Source: Pueribacillus sp041725775
Lineage (GTDB): Bacteria > Bacillota > Bacilli > Bacillales > UBA6769
NCBI RefSeq assembly: GCF_041725775.1
Contig: NZ_JBEUEL010000035.1
Span: forward strand, 1-30,333
Length of the DNA stretch: 30,333 nucleotides
Reading direction: 5' to 3'
A program made the position numbers and the translations under genes. Positions within the stretch are counted from its first letter, which is position 1. Each line of letters starts with the position of its first letter. Under the pieces are notes generated by a model. It worked only from the letters and a program-made list of their open reading frames with translations. It was not told the DNA's origin and did no database searches. This document shows, piece after piece, positions 1 to 6,367 of the stretch.

Positions 1-125
1 AGAACTTCTATTTTTGAATCATCAAAAGCGTAAAAAATAATTTATCAAAAACTGTAACATTTTACTTGACGCTCACAGCAGTACTTGATGCACTGCAAAA
101 ATACTGACAACTTTCCTAATTAGTA

Positions 126-148
126 TAGTCATTCATGTTGAATGACTA
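126..148. repeat. Perfect 9-bp inverted repeat, 5-nt spacer
   Basis: TAGTCATTC (126-134) and GAATGACTA (140-148) are exact reverse complements around ATGTT. No T-run follows on either strand, so it does not look like a terminator. It may be an operator, a recombination site or a remnant of an element end. Confidence 0.55.
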
Positions 149-280
149 GCATACATAAATTTAAGGTGACAATCATTGGTTCCCCTTATTAGATACCATC
201 GCAAAACTCTGTAATATCAATACTTACCTCTATTTTACCTCCGTTACTTTTCTTCCCAGTTTTACTATTCGTTACGAATA

Positions 281-362
281 TTAGTAACTATTATACAAAG
301 TAATGTACTTATTCAATAGTTACTTACACTAAAAAAACAATTATCATATTAATAGTTACTAA
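281..362. repeat. AATAGTTACT repeat cluster
   Basis: TTAGTAACTATT (281-292) is the exact reverse complement of AATAGTTACTAA (351-362), and a third direct copy, AATAGTTACT, lies at 315-324. Three matches of 10-12 bases in 82 bp exceeds what I would expect casually, even in AT-rich DNA. They may be protein-binding sites. No replication gene is adjacent, so calling them iterons is not justified. Confidence 0.5.
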
Positions 363-491
363 TAATAGATAGTATGACAAACACTAGCTGTTCCTGCATT
401 TCTTTGACTTGATTGTTCCATTCTTCTACCTAGTATCTATTATAAGTTACCATTAATCGTTACCATATCCTATTTGACTAGGTGACTATCT

Positions 492-707
492 TCATTCTTC
501 CTCATAAACAGAATAACTAAAGTCAATATAATCCTCCAGCTTTGCATTTCCAGACTGATTCATGCCCCATCCATATCGCTGGTAATCCTCCCCTCCATCC
601 AGAAAAATAGCCCCACATTTACATCTTTTAAAATCATAAGTATGTATTGATTCAATTATATCGTTACATTTTTTACAACGAACCTTGTTAACTAATACTC
701 TTTTCAT
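492..707 (-). CDS. Small zinc-ribbon-like protein (DUF7695-like)
   Basis: A 71-residue protein of unknown function. The N-terminal half has a C-x2-C (CKKC) followed some 17 residues later by C-x-C (CKC), then a GAIFLDGG-type strand, which suggests a small zinc-binding ribbon. The pattern resembles the DUF7695 family of small accessory proteins, recognised by motif memory only. I start it at ATG 707 because AAAGGATGG sits 6 nt upstream; a TTG one codon earlier (710) is less likely. It stands alone downstream of the unknown operon and is separated from it by a terminator. Its role is unknown. Confidence 0.7.
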   Translation of the reverse strand: MKRVLVNKVRCKKCNDIIESIHTYDFKRCKCGAIFLDGGEDYQRYGWGMNQSGNAKLEDYIDFSYSVYEEE

Positions 708-789
708 CAAATACCATCCTTTCTAACTACTATTTGCGTACGGCTAAATATCCATGATATTAACACTAAATATATAGAAACCATATCAC

Positions 790-818
790 AAAAAGAAGCT
801 TCCTTTTTTGGAAACTTC
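790..818 (-). terminator. Rho-independent terminator of the unknown three-gene operon
   Basis: On the minus strand, GAAGTTTCC and GGAAGCTTC form a 9-bp stem (one G-U pair) around six A residues, followed directly by five T residues. It lies just past the stop codon at 826. Confidence 0.85.
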
Positions 819-825
819 CTTTTAA

Positions 826-1248
826 TCAATACTTTACAGAGTATTTATTATTATGTTCATGTTTTTTAATCCATCTTTGAAATCTGTTCAAATTAGATAA
901 AGTTAAACTAAAGTGCTGGGCAGCGGTACGAGTTCGGTTCTCATCCCAATTCCTTGTTATGCATTCAAAGACTTCATCCATTCGAATACTTTTACGATTA
1001 TTTGTAGATGCCTTATAGTAACATGCAAAGAGGAATGTTACATTTGCTAAGGGCATTGTTCCTCTTCTTATTTCAACCATGATACTTTGGGGAACTGCAT
1101 AATATCCATATTGTTTTACCAACATAGCTGGTACTTCTTTACCATCATCAATCATATAACGGATAATATATTCACCACGATTAATGCTAACTTCCAAATC
1201 TTCAAATAAAGCTTTTGGTATTTCTAATACACTTGTGCTTTTAACCAT
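826..1248 (-). CDS. Unknown protein with HTH-like C-terminus
   Basis: 140 residues, no family recognised. The last 45 residues (from about RMDEVFECITRNW) end in a TAAQHFSLTLSNLNRFQRWI segment that reads like a helix-turn-helix: A-x-x-x-F, a turn, then a basic recognition helix. DNA binding is therefore possible, but this is inference. The N-terminal half is mixed beta/alpha without signal peptide or membrane segment. It is the last gene of a minus-strand operon with the genes at 1267-1581 (18-nt gap) and 1599-1889. A terminator follows. The Shine-Dalgarno is weak and distant (AAGGGG about 14 nt before ATG), so translation may be coupled to the preceding gene. Confidence 0.65.
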   Translation of the reverse strand: MVKSTSVLEIPKALFEDLEVSINRGEYIIRYMIDDGKEVPAMLVKQYGYYAVPQSIMVEIRRGTMPLANVTFLFACYYKASTNNRKSIRMDEVFECITRNWDENRTRTAAQHFSLTLSNLNRFQRWIKKHEHNNKYSVKY

Positions 1249-1266
1249 TGCTTTCTTGATATCCCC

Positions 1267-1581
1267 TTAGTCGATTTTTATAGTTATACGATTTGCCTTA
1301 TTATAAACTGATTCAGCTCTTCTTATAGATTTCTGCGTTTCTTTTTCAATCAGTTCCAACTCAGCATCATATGCTACACCCTGATTCTCCAATGTGACTC
1401 CAAATGATTGACTGATATAACCTTTTGCTCCCAAGAGAGCCATAATCTCATTAGTTAGTTCAGGCTTAAATCCTTCATGCACTTGATCTGTCATAGTTTT
1501 TTCATCGCTAGTTTTTACAGCTGCTACAATTTCTATAACCAATTTTCCTTTGTATAGATTCATTGAATTCTTTGACGACAT
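1267..1581 (-). CDS. Unknown conserved-looking small protein
   Basis: 104 residues with no recognised domain. It is a soluble, charged protein: an N-terminal beta-like segment (GKLVIEIVAAVKT), a central helix and a C-terminal basic segment ending NRITIKID. I place the start at ATG 1581. The TTG at 1593 would abut AAAGGAG with no spacing, whereas the ATG lies about 12 nt from it. It is the middle gene of the three-gene minus-strand operon and starts 17 nt after the 1599-1889 gene. The operon is divergent from an XRE regulator, which suggests a role in the mobile module, but no function can be assigned. Confidence 0.65.
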   Translation of the reverse strand: MSSKNSMNLYKGKLVIEIVAAVKTSDEKTMTDQVHEGFKPELTNEIMALLGAKGYISQSFGVTLENQGVAYDAELELIEKETQKSIRRAESVYNKANRITIKID

Positions 1582-1598
1582 TATTCTAAACAACTCCT

Positions 1599-1889
1599 TT
1601 ACTTTCTAGGCATTAATAAAGTATCAACAAAAAAAGAGAATGCATCTTTAAATGCAACACGATAGGTTAACTTACTCTGATGAAATACCTGTTGGAAAAT
1701 ATTCGATTTAAGGTCTTCAATAAGATTATTCTTTGCTTCTTCATCAAGATCTTTAATAATTGTCGATAGCTTCTGTTCTAAATCCTGATAAATACCATCT
1801 ATAAACATCTCATATTCTTCACTAGTTATAATATTTTCCAAACGACTTTCAATCAGTTGATTAACTAATCTTGGGAAACCTTCAATCAT
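1599..1889 (-). CDS. Unknown small helical protein
   Basis: 96 residues, largely alpha-helical and acidic in the middle (LDEEAKNNLIEDL), ending in an aromatic helix (VAFKDAFSFFVDTLL). There are no cysteine motifs or signal peptide, and no family is recognised. The start is well supported: AGAGGTG sits 6-7 nt before ATG 1889. It is the first gene of a three-gene minus-strand operon that diverges from the XRE regulator at 2014. The dyad at 1920-1940 lies between the two and may control both. Confidence 0.7.
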   Translation of the reverse strand: MIEGFPRLVNQLIESRLENIITSEEYEMFIDGIYQDLEQKLSTIIKDLDEEAKNNLIEDLKSNIFQQVFHQSKLTYRVAFKDAFSFFVDTLLMPRK

Positions 1890-1919
1890 CTTAAATCACC
1901 TCTTTATTCCTATAATGAA

Positions 1920-1940
1920 TATATTCATAATACGAATATA
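1920..1940. promoter_or_regulatory. Candidate operator of the XRE regulator
   Basis: TATATTC (1920-1926) and GAATATA (1934-1940) form a perfect 7-bp dyad with a 7-nt spacer. It sits in the divergent intergenic region between the unknown operon (start 1889) and the XRE gene (start 2014). Autoregulation from such a site is typical of phage/ICE-type XRE repressors; binding here is inferred. Confidence 0.45.
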
Positions 1941-2013
1941 ACATGATATCTATTGATTGTAAAACTAGAAAATAATACGATAAAGGAAATAGAATGAGAA
2001 GGGAAATTAATTA

Positions 2014-2376
2014 ATGAACGATTTACGGGCTGGAAAGTTGATACGTAGGTTAAGAAGAGAAAATAAATTAACAATGGTTGATTTTGCAAAGCAAATTGGT
2101 CTTTCTCAACCTTCTTTATCACGAATAGAAAGCGGCAATCAAGAGATCACCTTCTCCTTATTAGAAAAAATATGTAAGGCACTTAATATATCAATGGGTG
2201 ATTTTCTATATGCACTGGAAGGGGAAAGTAAACTACAAAACATTGAATTATGTGAAGAAGACGATGTAAGTACAGAAGAGCAACTAGATACTATACTAAT
2301 TAAAATGATTTCATCGTTATCCCTTGAACAGAAGAAAGGATTATATACGCTGTTGTTACCATATACTAAGGACTAG
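2014..2376 (+). CDS. XRE-family transcriptional regulator (HTH_3, SinR-like)
   Basis: 120 residues. The N-terminal 65 residues form a classic lambda-repressor-type HTH: the scaffold GKLIRRLRRENKLTMVDFAK, then IGLSQPSLSRIESG as turn and recognition helix, then FSLLEKICKALNISMGDFL. The C-terminal 45 residues are acidic and helical and probably mediate dimerisation or antagonist binding, as in SinR-like proteins. AGAAGGGA precedes ATG 2014. The gene is divergent from the unknown three-gene operon and is followed by a very long terminator hairpin. It is likely the controller of the neighbouring module; the family assignment is firm, the regulon is inferred. Confidence 0.9.
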   Translation: MNDLRAGKLIRRLRRENKLTMVDFAKQIGLSQPSLSRIESGNQEITFSLLEKICKALNISMGDFLYALEGESKLQNIELCEEDDVSTEEQLDTILIKMISSLSLEQKKGLYTLLLPYTKD

Positions 2377-2535
2377 GGAATGACACATTTTTCGTTGCTG
2401 AATCTCTACGTATATTTTAGTGTAGTTTGGTTGCTAGATAATAGTCTGGTGACTATAATAGATATGTCTATTAGTATTACAAGATTGATTAACGCCACGA
2501 TGAATATTTCTGGTGTTGGTACAATTTGTAGTTCT

Positions 2536-2574
2536 AGAAAACGGAAGTGTCATAAAATGGCACTTCCGTTTTCT
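2536..2574. terminator. Long bidirectional terminator hairpin
   Basis: The arms AGAAAACGGAAGTG (2536-2549) and CACTTCCGTTTTCT (2561-2574) pair perfectly. The stem continues inward through a G-U, C-G, A-T and T-A pair to a 3-nt AAA loop, giving 18 pairs in all. T-rich or A-rich flanks on each side suit termination in both directions between the convergent XRE gene and the 394-aa gene. Confidence 0.85.
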
Positions 2575-2647
2575 TTTTCAATTATAATTTCTTTTATTTA
2601 ATTTTTATATTGCATAGGTACTAAAGACAAGGAACCAGATAGACCAC

Positions 2648-3832
2648 CTATATCTTTGGTTTTATCTTTAATAGCATTGCTTTGTCTTCTTCTCTTAAAA
2701 TATCATCTTGGTGTTTATTTAAATCTTGAATCCAATTTGCTTTTTTCATGGCCCATACATATTCATCTGTTGTTTCATCTAATTCAGCAGAAATGTATTC
2801 TTTTATTAGTTTAGAATAAAAATAGTTTACCGAGCTATTCAACAAATCCTGAGTTCTTTTATATTCCCTTTCTCTCCGCTCCCTGAGTAATTTCCTCTCT
2901 TGTTCTTCTTTTTGTTTTTTCTCTTCTGCAATGATATGATCCCTTTCTTTTTCATCAATGATTTCTGGTAGTAAAAATATATATAAGAATACTCTTCTCA
3001 GTAAATCTTCAGGTGTTGTAGTCTTAGTTTGTTTTATTAATTTTTCGTATCTACCCCATTTATACCAATAAACTTTGTAACCAACTTCAACGTTTATTTT
3101 CCCGGTTGTTTCATATTCAAATGTATGATAGTCTGAATAATTTTTATCATCCGGAGAAAGCATTATCTTTTTACAAGGTAGTTTAAAATTCAATGTAAAA
3201 GTATATTTTTTATACAATACTTCTGTTTCATCATACTTACTAACAATCTTTGCTCCTGCCTTTTCAAGTGCTTTAAATAAACTATCAATAAAAGGTAAAA
3301 TCTCTGGAATAATTTCACCAGAGGCTGAATTTATTCTTAGTCTATCTTCTCTATAGGACTGAGTTTTTTTGCGGTATTTTACTATTTCCCTATGGGGTTT
3401 ACTAGACAAATTTTTATTAACCTTTAACGCGTTATAAATATCTGTTAGGTTTTGTTGCTCAGTCCCTAAGTATGAAAAATAGGTCGGCTTTTCTTTTTTC
3501 TTTATAAGTGAAGTGACATTTGTTTCAGTAGAAATACTATTGGGCTTTTCGTCATTTACAGTTTTTATAACTTTTTTAGGTGCTGGAGCATTTTGCTTTT
3601 TAGCCTTTGCGAGAGCAATCATACGATTATCTTTTGGATTTGGCAACGCTGGCTGAACTGGCTTCTTTCCCATATATAAGCTACTCCAATAAGAGGCTGT
3701 AGGTAGTGGGATATCATTACTAGTACATGCATTTTTCAATTTATTATATGGAACACTTAGTTCTGTTGCTGTCTTAGTAATCCCCATATTCCACAGCTTT
3801 TCATATAAATCTTTCCTAGAGATTGATAGCAT
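2648..3832 (-). CDS. Unknown protein with N-terminal HTH-like domain
   Basis: 394 residues. Residues 1-65 (SRKDLYEKLW, then ITKTATELSVPYNKLKNACT, then IPLPTASYWSSLYMGKKP) match a recurrent but functionally undefined HTH-like module in which a W-x-x-x-x-T-x-x-A-x-x-x-x-V helix-turn-helix precedes an IP-x-P-x-x-x-YW motif. A linker rich in K/P follows (about 70-120), then a beta-rich central domain (about 165-265). A strongly charged coiled coil (KERDHIIAEEKKQKEEQERKLLRERREREY, about 298-327) leads into a C-terminal helical tail. No nuclease or transport motif is seen. It is transcribed alone, convergent with the XRE gene and divergent from the recombinase operon. DNA binding is inferred only. 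Confidence 0.7.
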   Translation of the reverse strand: MLSISRKDLYEKLWNMGITKTATELSVPYNKLKNACTSNDIPLPTASYWSSLYMGKKPVQPALPNPKDNRMIALAKAKKQNAPAPKKVIKTVNDEKPNSISTETNVTSLIKKKEKPTYFSYLGTEQQNLTDIYNALKVNKNLSSKPHREIVKYRKKTQSYREDRLRINSASGEIIPEILPFIDSLFKALEKAGAKIVSKYDETEVLYKKYTFTLNFKLPCKKIMLSPDDKNYSDYHTFEYETTGKINVEVGYKVYWYKWGRYEKLIKQTKTTTPEDLLRRVFLYIFLLPEIIDEKERDHIIAEEKKQKEEQERKLLRERREREYKRTQDLLNSSVNYFYSKLIKEYISAELDETTDEYVWAMKKANWIQDLNKHQDDILREEDKAMLLKIKPKI

Positions 3833-3990
3833 TCATTTCCCCTCAATTCATCCTTTACCTCATTTTATATCCACCTAAAATTTCAATCAAATTTATCCAA
3901 AATCCAAATAAAATAAAAATATTTTTGATTTCCTCTTAAAATATCATTTTTTCGCGGTTATCATGTTTCAGCAAATGACGAGCAGACTGT

Positions 3991-4015
3991 TATTTGTGTC
4001 ATAAAATCACAAATA
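3991..4015. repeat. Inverted repeat upstream of the recombinase operon
   Basis: TATTTGTG (3991-3998) and CACAAATA (4008-4015) are exact reverse complements around a 9-nt spacer, ending 22 nt before the start of the 58-aa gene. This dyad could be an operator for the recombinase operon or part of a recombination site. No T-run follows, which argues against a terminator. Confidence 0.45.
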
Positions 4016-4037
4016 GATAAGGGGAGATCATTAAATT

Positions 4038-4214
4038 ATGATGAAAAATGAAATGTTAGATTACGATAAAGATTACAGACTTAGACTTGCAACAAGTAAA
4101 GAGTTAACAAAAATAAAAGGCTATGACTTTCTAAATTACCTAACAGACCTAATGGTTAAATACTCTGATTCTATTGGAAAAGGATTTTCTATTGAAATGG
4201 AGGGGGAAAGATGA
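4038..4214 (+). CDS. 58-aa protein translationally coupled to the serine recombinase
   Basis: A short gene encoding MMKNEMLDYDKDYRL... to ...SIEMEGER, 58 residues with no recognised domain. It is supported by AAGGGGAGA about 10 nt before ATG 4038 and by a 4-base ATGA overlap, in which its TGA (4212-4214) shares bases with the recombinase ATG (4211). The overlap implies translational coupling. The protein is charged and helical (KELTKIKGYDFLNYLTDLMVK). Position suggests an accessory factor for the recombinase, such as a directionality factor or a regulator, but no sequence motif proves this. Confidence 0.7.
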   Translation: MMKNEMLDYDKDYRLRLATSKELTKIKGYDFLNYLTDLMVKYSDSIGKGFSIEMEGER

Positions 4215-5746
4215 CAGTAAAGATTGAAATGTCAGGGCTGCAAGTTAATATGCCAGTAAAATATATAAGAGCTTATGCTTATGTTCGTATTAGCACAAAT
4301 AAACAACTAGATAACACATCGATTGAACAACAAATTGAAGCAATAGAAAAGTATTGTAAGGAAAATAATATTATTCTTGTAAAAACATATGTAGAGGAAC
4401 CAGCATCCGGGGAGAGTTTTTCAAATAGACCTGAGTTTAAAGAGATGTTTTATAATGTTTTCCAAGAGGAGAATAATATTGATTCCCTCATCGTATTTAA
4501 ACAAGACCGCATATCACGCAATTCTTTAGATTCTCAATATATCTTTAACCGTTTAAAAAAGGCTAACAAGAACCTAATTTCAATAGCTGATAATATCGAC
4601 ACAAACGATCCTAACTCAAAGCTTATTTATCAGATATTAGGTATTATTGCAGAAGTCGAAAAAGATCTAATCGCTTTTCGTACATCACTAGGTATGGAAA
4701 AAACCTTTGAAAATGGAGACTTCAACGGTGGAAGGGTATTTGGATATAATTTAGTAAATAAGAAATTAGTTATTAACGAAGATGAAGCAAGAGTAGTGAA
4801 ATACATTTTTGATTGTTACTCTAACAAAATGTGGGGTTATCGAAAAATAGCTAGTAGTTTAAATATGCAAGGTATCAAAACCAAAGAGGATAATTATTGG
4901 TCTATTACTGCTGTTAGAACTATTCTCAATAATAAAATCTACAATGGTTATGTTAAATGGAAAGGTAAATATAAAAAAGGGAATCATTATCCTATTATTA
5001 GTGAAGAGCTTTGGGAAAAAACCCAAAAGCTTTTATCACTACGTAGTTATACCCAAGAAAAAAAACACAACGGCTCTTTTCCGTTATCAGGTCTATTAAA
5101 ATGTCCTACTTGCGGAGGAGCGATGGTACAAGGAAATGCAAACAAAAAATACAAATATTACGTGTGTAGCCGTTTTAAAAACAGTGGCTCTAAAGCATGT
5201 AAGTCGAATCTTGTAAAAAAGGAGTATGCAGAGCAAGAGGTTCTATCACAGGTTATGGGGTACCTTAAAAGTTTAAACCTCTCTGTACCATTACAAACAG
5301 TTGTTATGGATAACCTAAAAAGTGAACTTGAACCAATTGAAGAGGAACTTAAATTACTAGAAAAAAATTTAAGAGAACTAAAAAGAGAGAAGCAGGATCT
5401 CATACAACTTTATACGAAGAAAATAATCGACATTGATACACTTAGTGATGAAATGAAAAGAGTTCAGAATCAAGAAAGTGAACATAAGGAATTTAAAATA
5501 CTACTAACAAATCAGATAGAATTAAAGAATAACAATGACTTATTACCAGTAATTAACCGCATTGCTAATGATTTTAATTCATTTTTTAACTTATTAGACG
5601 ACTTTGATAAGAAAGAATTACTTCGGTTGCTTATCAAAGAAATTCAAGTAAATACTGGAGAAAAGCCTAAAGATCGAACCATCAAAAAAATAGTCTACGA
5701 GTTTGATCAGAAGTTATTTAAAGAGATAAATAATGAACTTGTTTGA
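4211..5746 (+). CDS. Large serine recombinase (site-specific integrase)
   Basis: 511 residues, a normal size for large serine integrases, which catalyse DNA strand exchange between attachment sites through a 5' phosphoserine linkage. The resolvase domain (about 20-165) has YVRISTNKQ with nucleophile Ser28, then IVFKQDRISRN and the helix IAEVEKDLIAFRTSLG. A recombinase domain follows (about 180-285: GYNL, GYRKIASSLNMQGI, WSITAVRTILNNKIYNGY). Next is a zinc ribbon with C298PTC301 and a later C-x8-C, then a coiled coil (about 370-440) and a C-terminal tail. The gene is coupled by ATGA overlap to a 58-aa gene. It is presumably the integrase that brought in the left module. No paired attachment sites could be identified. 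Confidence 0.95.
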   Translation: MTVKIEMSGLQVNMPVKYIRAYAYVRISTNKQLDNTSIEQQIEAIEKYCKENNIILVKTYVEEPASGESFSNRPEFKEMFYNVFQEENNIDSLIVFKQDRISRNSLDSQYIFNRLKKANKNLISIADNIDTNDPNSKLIYQILGIIAEVEKDLIAFRTSLGMEKTFENGDFNGGRVFGYNLVNKKLVINEDEARVVKYIFDCYSNKMWGYRKIASSLNMQGIKTKEDNYWSITAVRTILNNKIYNGYVKWKGKYKKGNHYPIISEELWEKTQKLLSLRSYTQEKKHNGSFPLSGLLKCPTCGGAMVQGNANKKYKYYVCSRFKNSGSKACKSNLVKKEYAEQEVLSQVMGYLKSLNLSVPLQTVVMDNLKSELEPIEEELKLLEKNLRELKREKQDLIQLYTKKIIDIDTLSDEMKRVQNQESEHKEFKILLTNQIELKNNNDLLPVINRIANDFNSFFNLLDDFDKKELLRLLIKEIQVNTGEKPKDRTIKKIVYEFDQKLFKEINNELV

Positions 5747-5799
5747 CAACTTGCTGGCATTTTACTGTAGATTTGAACAATTTTTAGTAGGAAGCTCAA

Positions 5800-5833
5800 T
5801 TAGCAGTCTATTTTCTAGCAAATAGACTGCTAA
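5800..5833. terminator. Hairpin between convergent recombinase and mntA
   Basis: TTAGCAGTCTATTT (5800-5813) and AAATAGACTGCTAA (5820-5833) are perfect 14-bp arms with a 6-nt loop, placed between the two convergent stops (5746 and 5847). The flanking T-tracts are poor, so it may be a weak terminator or a recombination site. Confidence 0.6.
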
Positions 5834-5846
5834 AATTATAATCTTA

Positions 5847-6155
5847 TTATTTTCCCTCTTCTACAAATGTAGTAGTCAATAGAAACTCTGACTTTAAAGC
5901 AGGTTTAATATCATTTAATATGACTAAATCTATCGGCTTCTGAAAGTGATCTTCTAGGCTTATTTTTAAGTCCATGTAATTATCAAAAGATAAATCCGAG
6001 TCGTTAAATTCTACTATTACATCAATATCACTGGATTCTTTTTGTTCATCGCGGCTGTAAGAACCAAACAAACCAACTCGCTTAACACCGTGTTTATCTC
6101 TCCAAGTATTTAGGTTTTTTGATAATTCATCAAGGATTGCTTGTTTCGATAACAT
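5847..6155 (-). CDS. MNT-family nucleotidyltransferase (MntA-like)
   Basis: About 102 residues. It has the minimal nucleotidyltransferase fold: VKRVGLFGSYSRDEQKESSD with the GSY-S-R signature, then SDIDVIVEF carrying the paired metal-binding aspartates, and a later PIDLVILND strand with a third acidic position. Proteins of this family are usually antitoxins of HEPN/MNT (type VII) toxin-antitoxin pairs and AMPylate the HEPN toxin. Here no HEPN gene lies on either side, so it is either an orphan or works elsewhere. I prefer ATG 6155, preceded by GGTGAT 6 nt upstream, over ATG 6179, which has no Shine-Dalgarno. It is convergent with the recombinase. Confidence 0.85.
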   Translation of the reverse strand: MLSKQAILDELSKNLNTWRDKHGVKRVGLFGSYSRDEQKESSDIDVIVEFNDSDLSFDNYMDLKISLEDHFQKPIDLVILNDIKPALKSEFLLTTTFVEEGK

Positions 6156-6340
6156 ATTATCATCACCATTTTCCGACATTGGTTTTTTATTTTCGTTATA
6201 ATTCCGAACCCATTAACAAATGATATAAGTCCTAATAATACTCTACCATTAATTACACATTCTACTGAACCGCAACCAGCCAAATTACTATTAAATTGCT
6301 GTTATTCCTGTAAAGGGTGAGATAGTTTAAGTGTATTAAT

Positions 6341-6367
6341 TAAAGCTCCTATAAATAAGGAGCTTTA
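6341..6367 (-). terminator. Terminator overlapping the first merA stop
   Basis: TAAAGCTCC (6341-6349) and GGAGCTTTA (6359-6367) form a perfect 9-bp stem. The hairpin includes the merA TAA (6365-6367). The minus-strand tail is AATTAAT, not a pure T-run. Confidence 0.65.

Larger units (their letters stand above)
1..491. other. Gene-free, repeat-rich left end
   Basis: I find no convincing gene on either strand here. The stretch is AT-rich and holds a perfect 9-bp inverted repeat (126-148) and a cluster of AATAGTTACT-type repeats in both orientations (281-362), listed separately. It could be an intergenic control region or the decayed end of a mobile element. No transposase fragment is recognisable. 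Confidence 0.6.

Noticed and set aside
1..120. Possible end of an insertion sequence
   Set aside because: The sequence gave a vague impression of transposon-end repeats, but no transposase fragment, inverted terminal repeat partner or target duplication could be found.
2380..2601. Open frame of 73 codons after the XRE gene
   Set aside because: It has no ribosome site, low-complexity hydrophobic content, and runs through the long terminator hairpin at 2536-2574.
103..5752. TGACAACTT repeated at the left end and just after the integrase gene, as possible attachment-site cores
   Set aside because: A 9-base match in AT-rich DNA is easily chance. The flanks do not match and no symmetric arms surround it.
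6190..6345. Minus-strand peptide (...NLAGCGSVECVINGRVLLGLI...) upstream of the mntA gene
   Set aside because: It briefly looked like a small secreted peptide, but there is no start codon with a ribosome site and the frame merges into the mntA upstream region. Probably chance.
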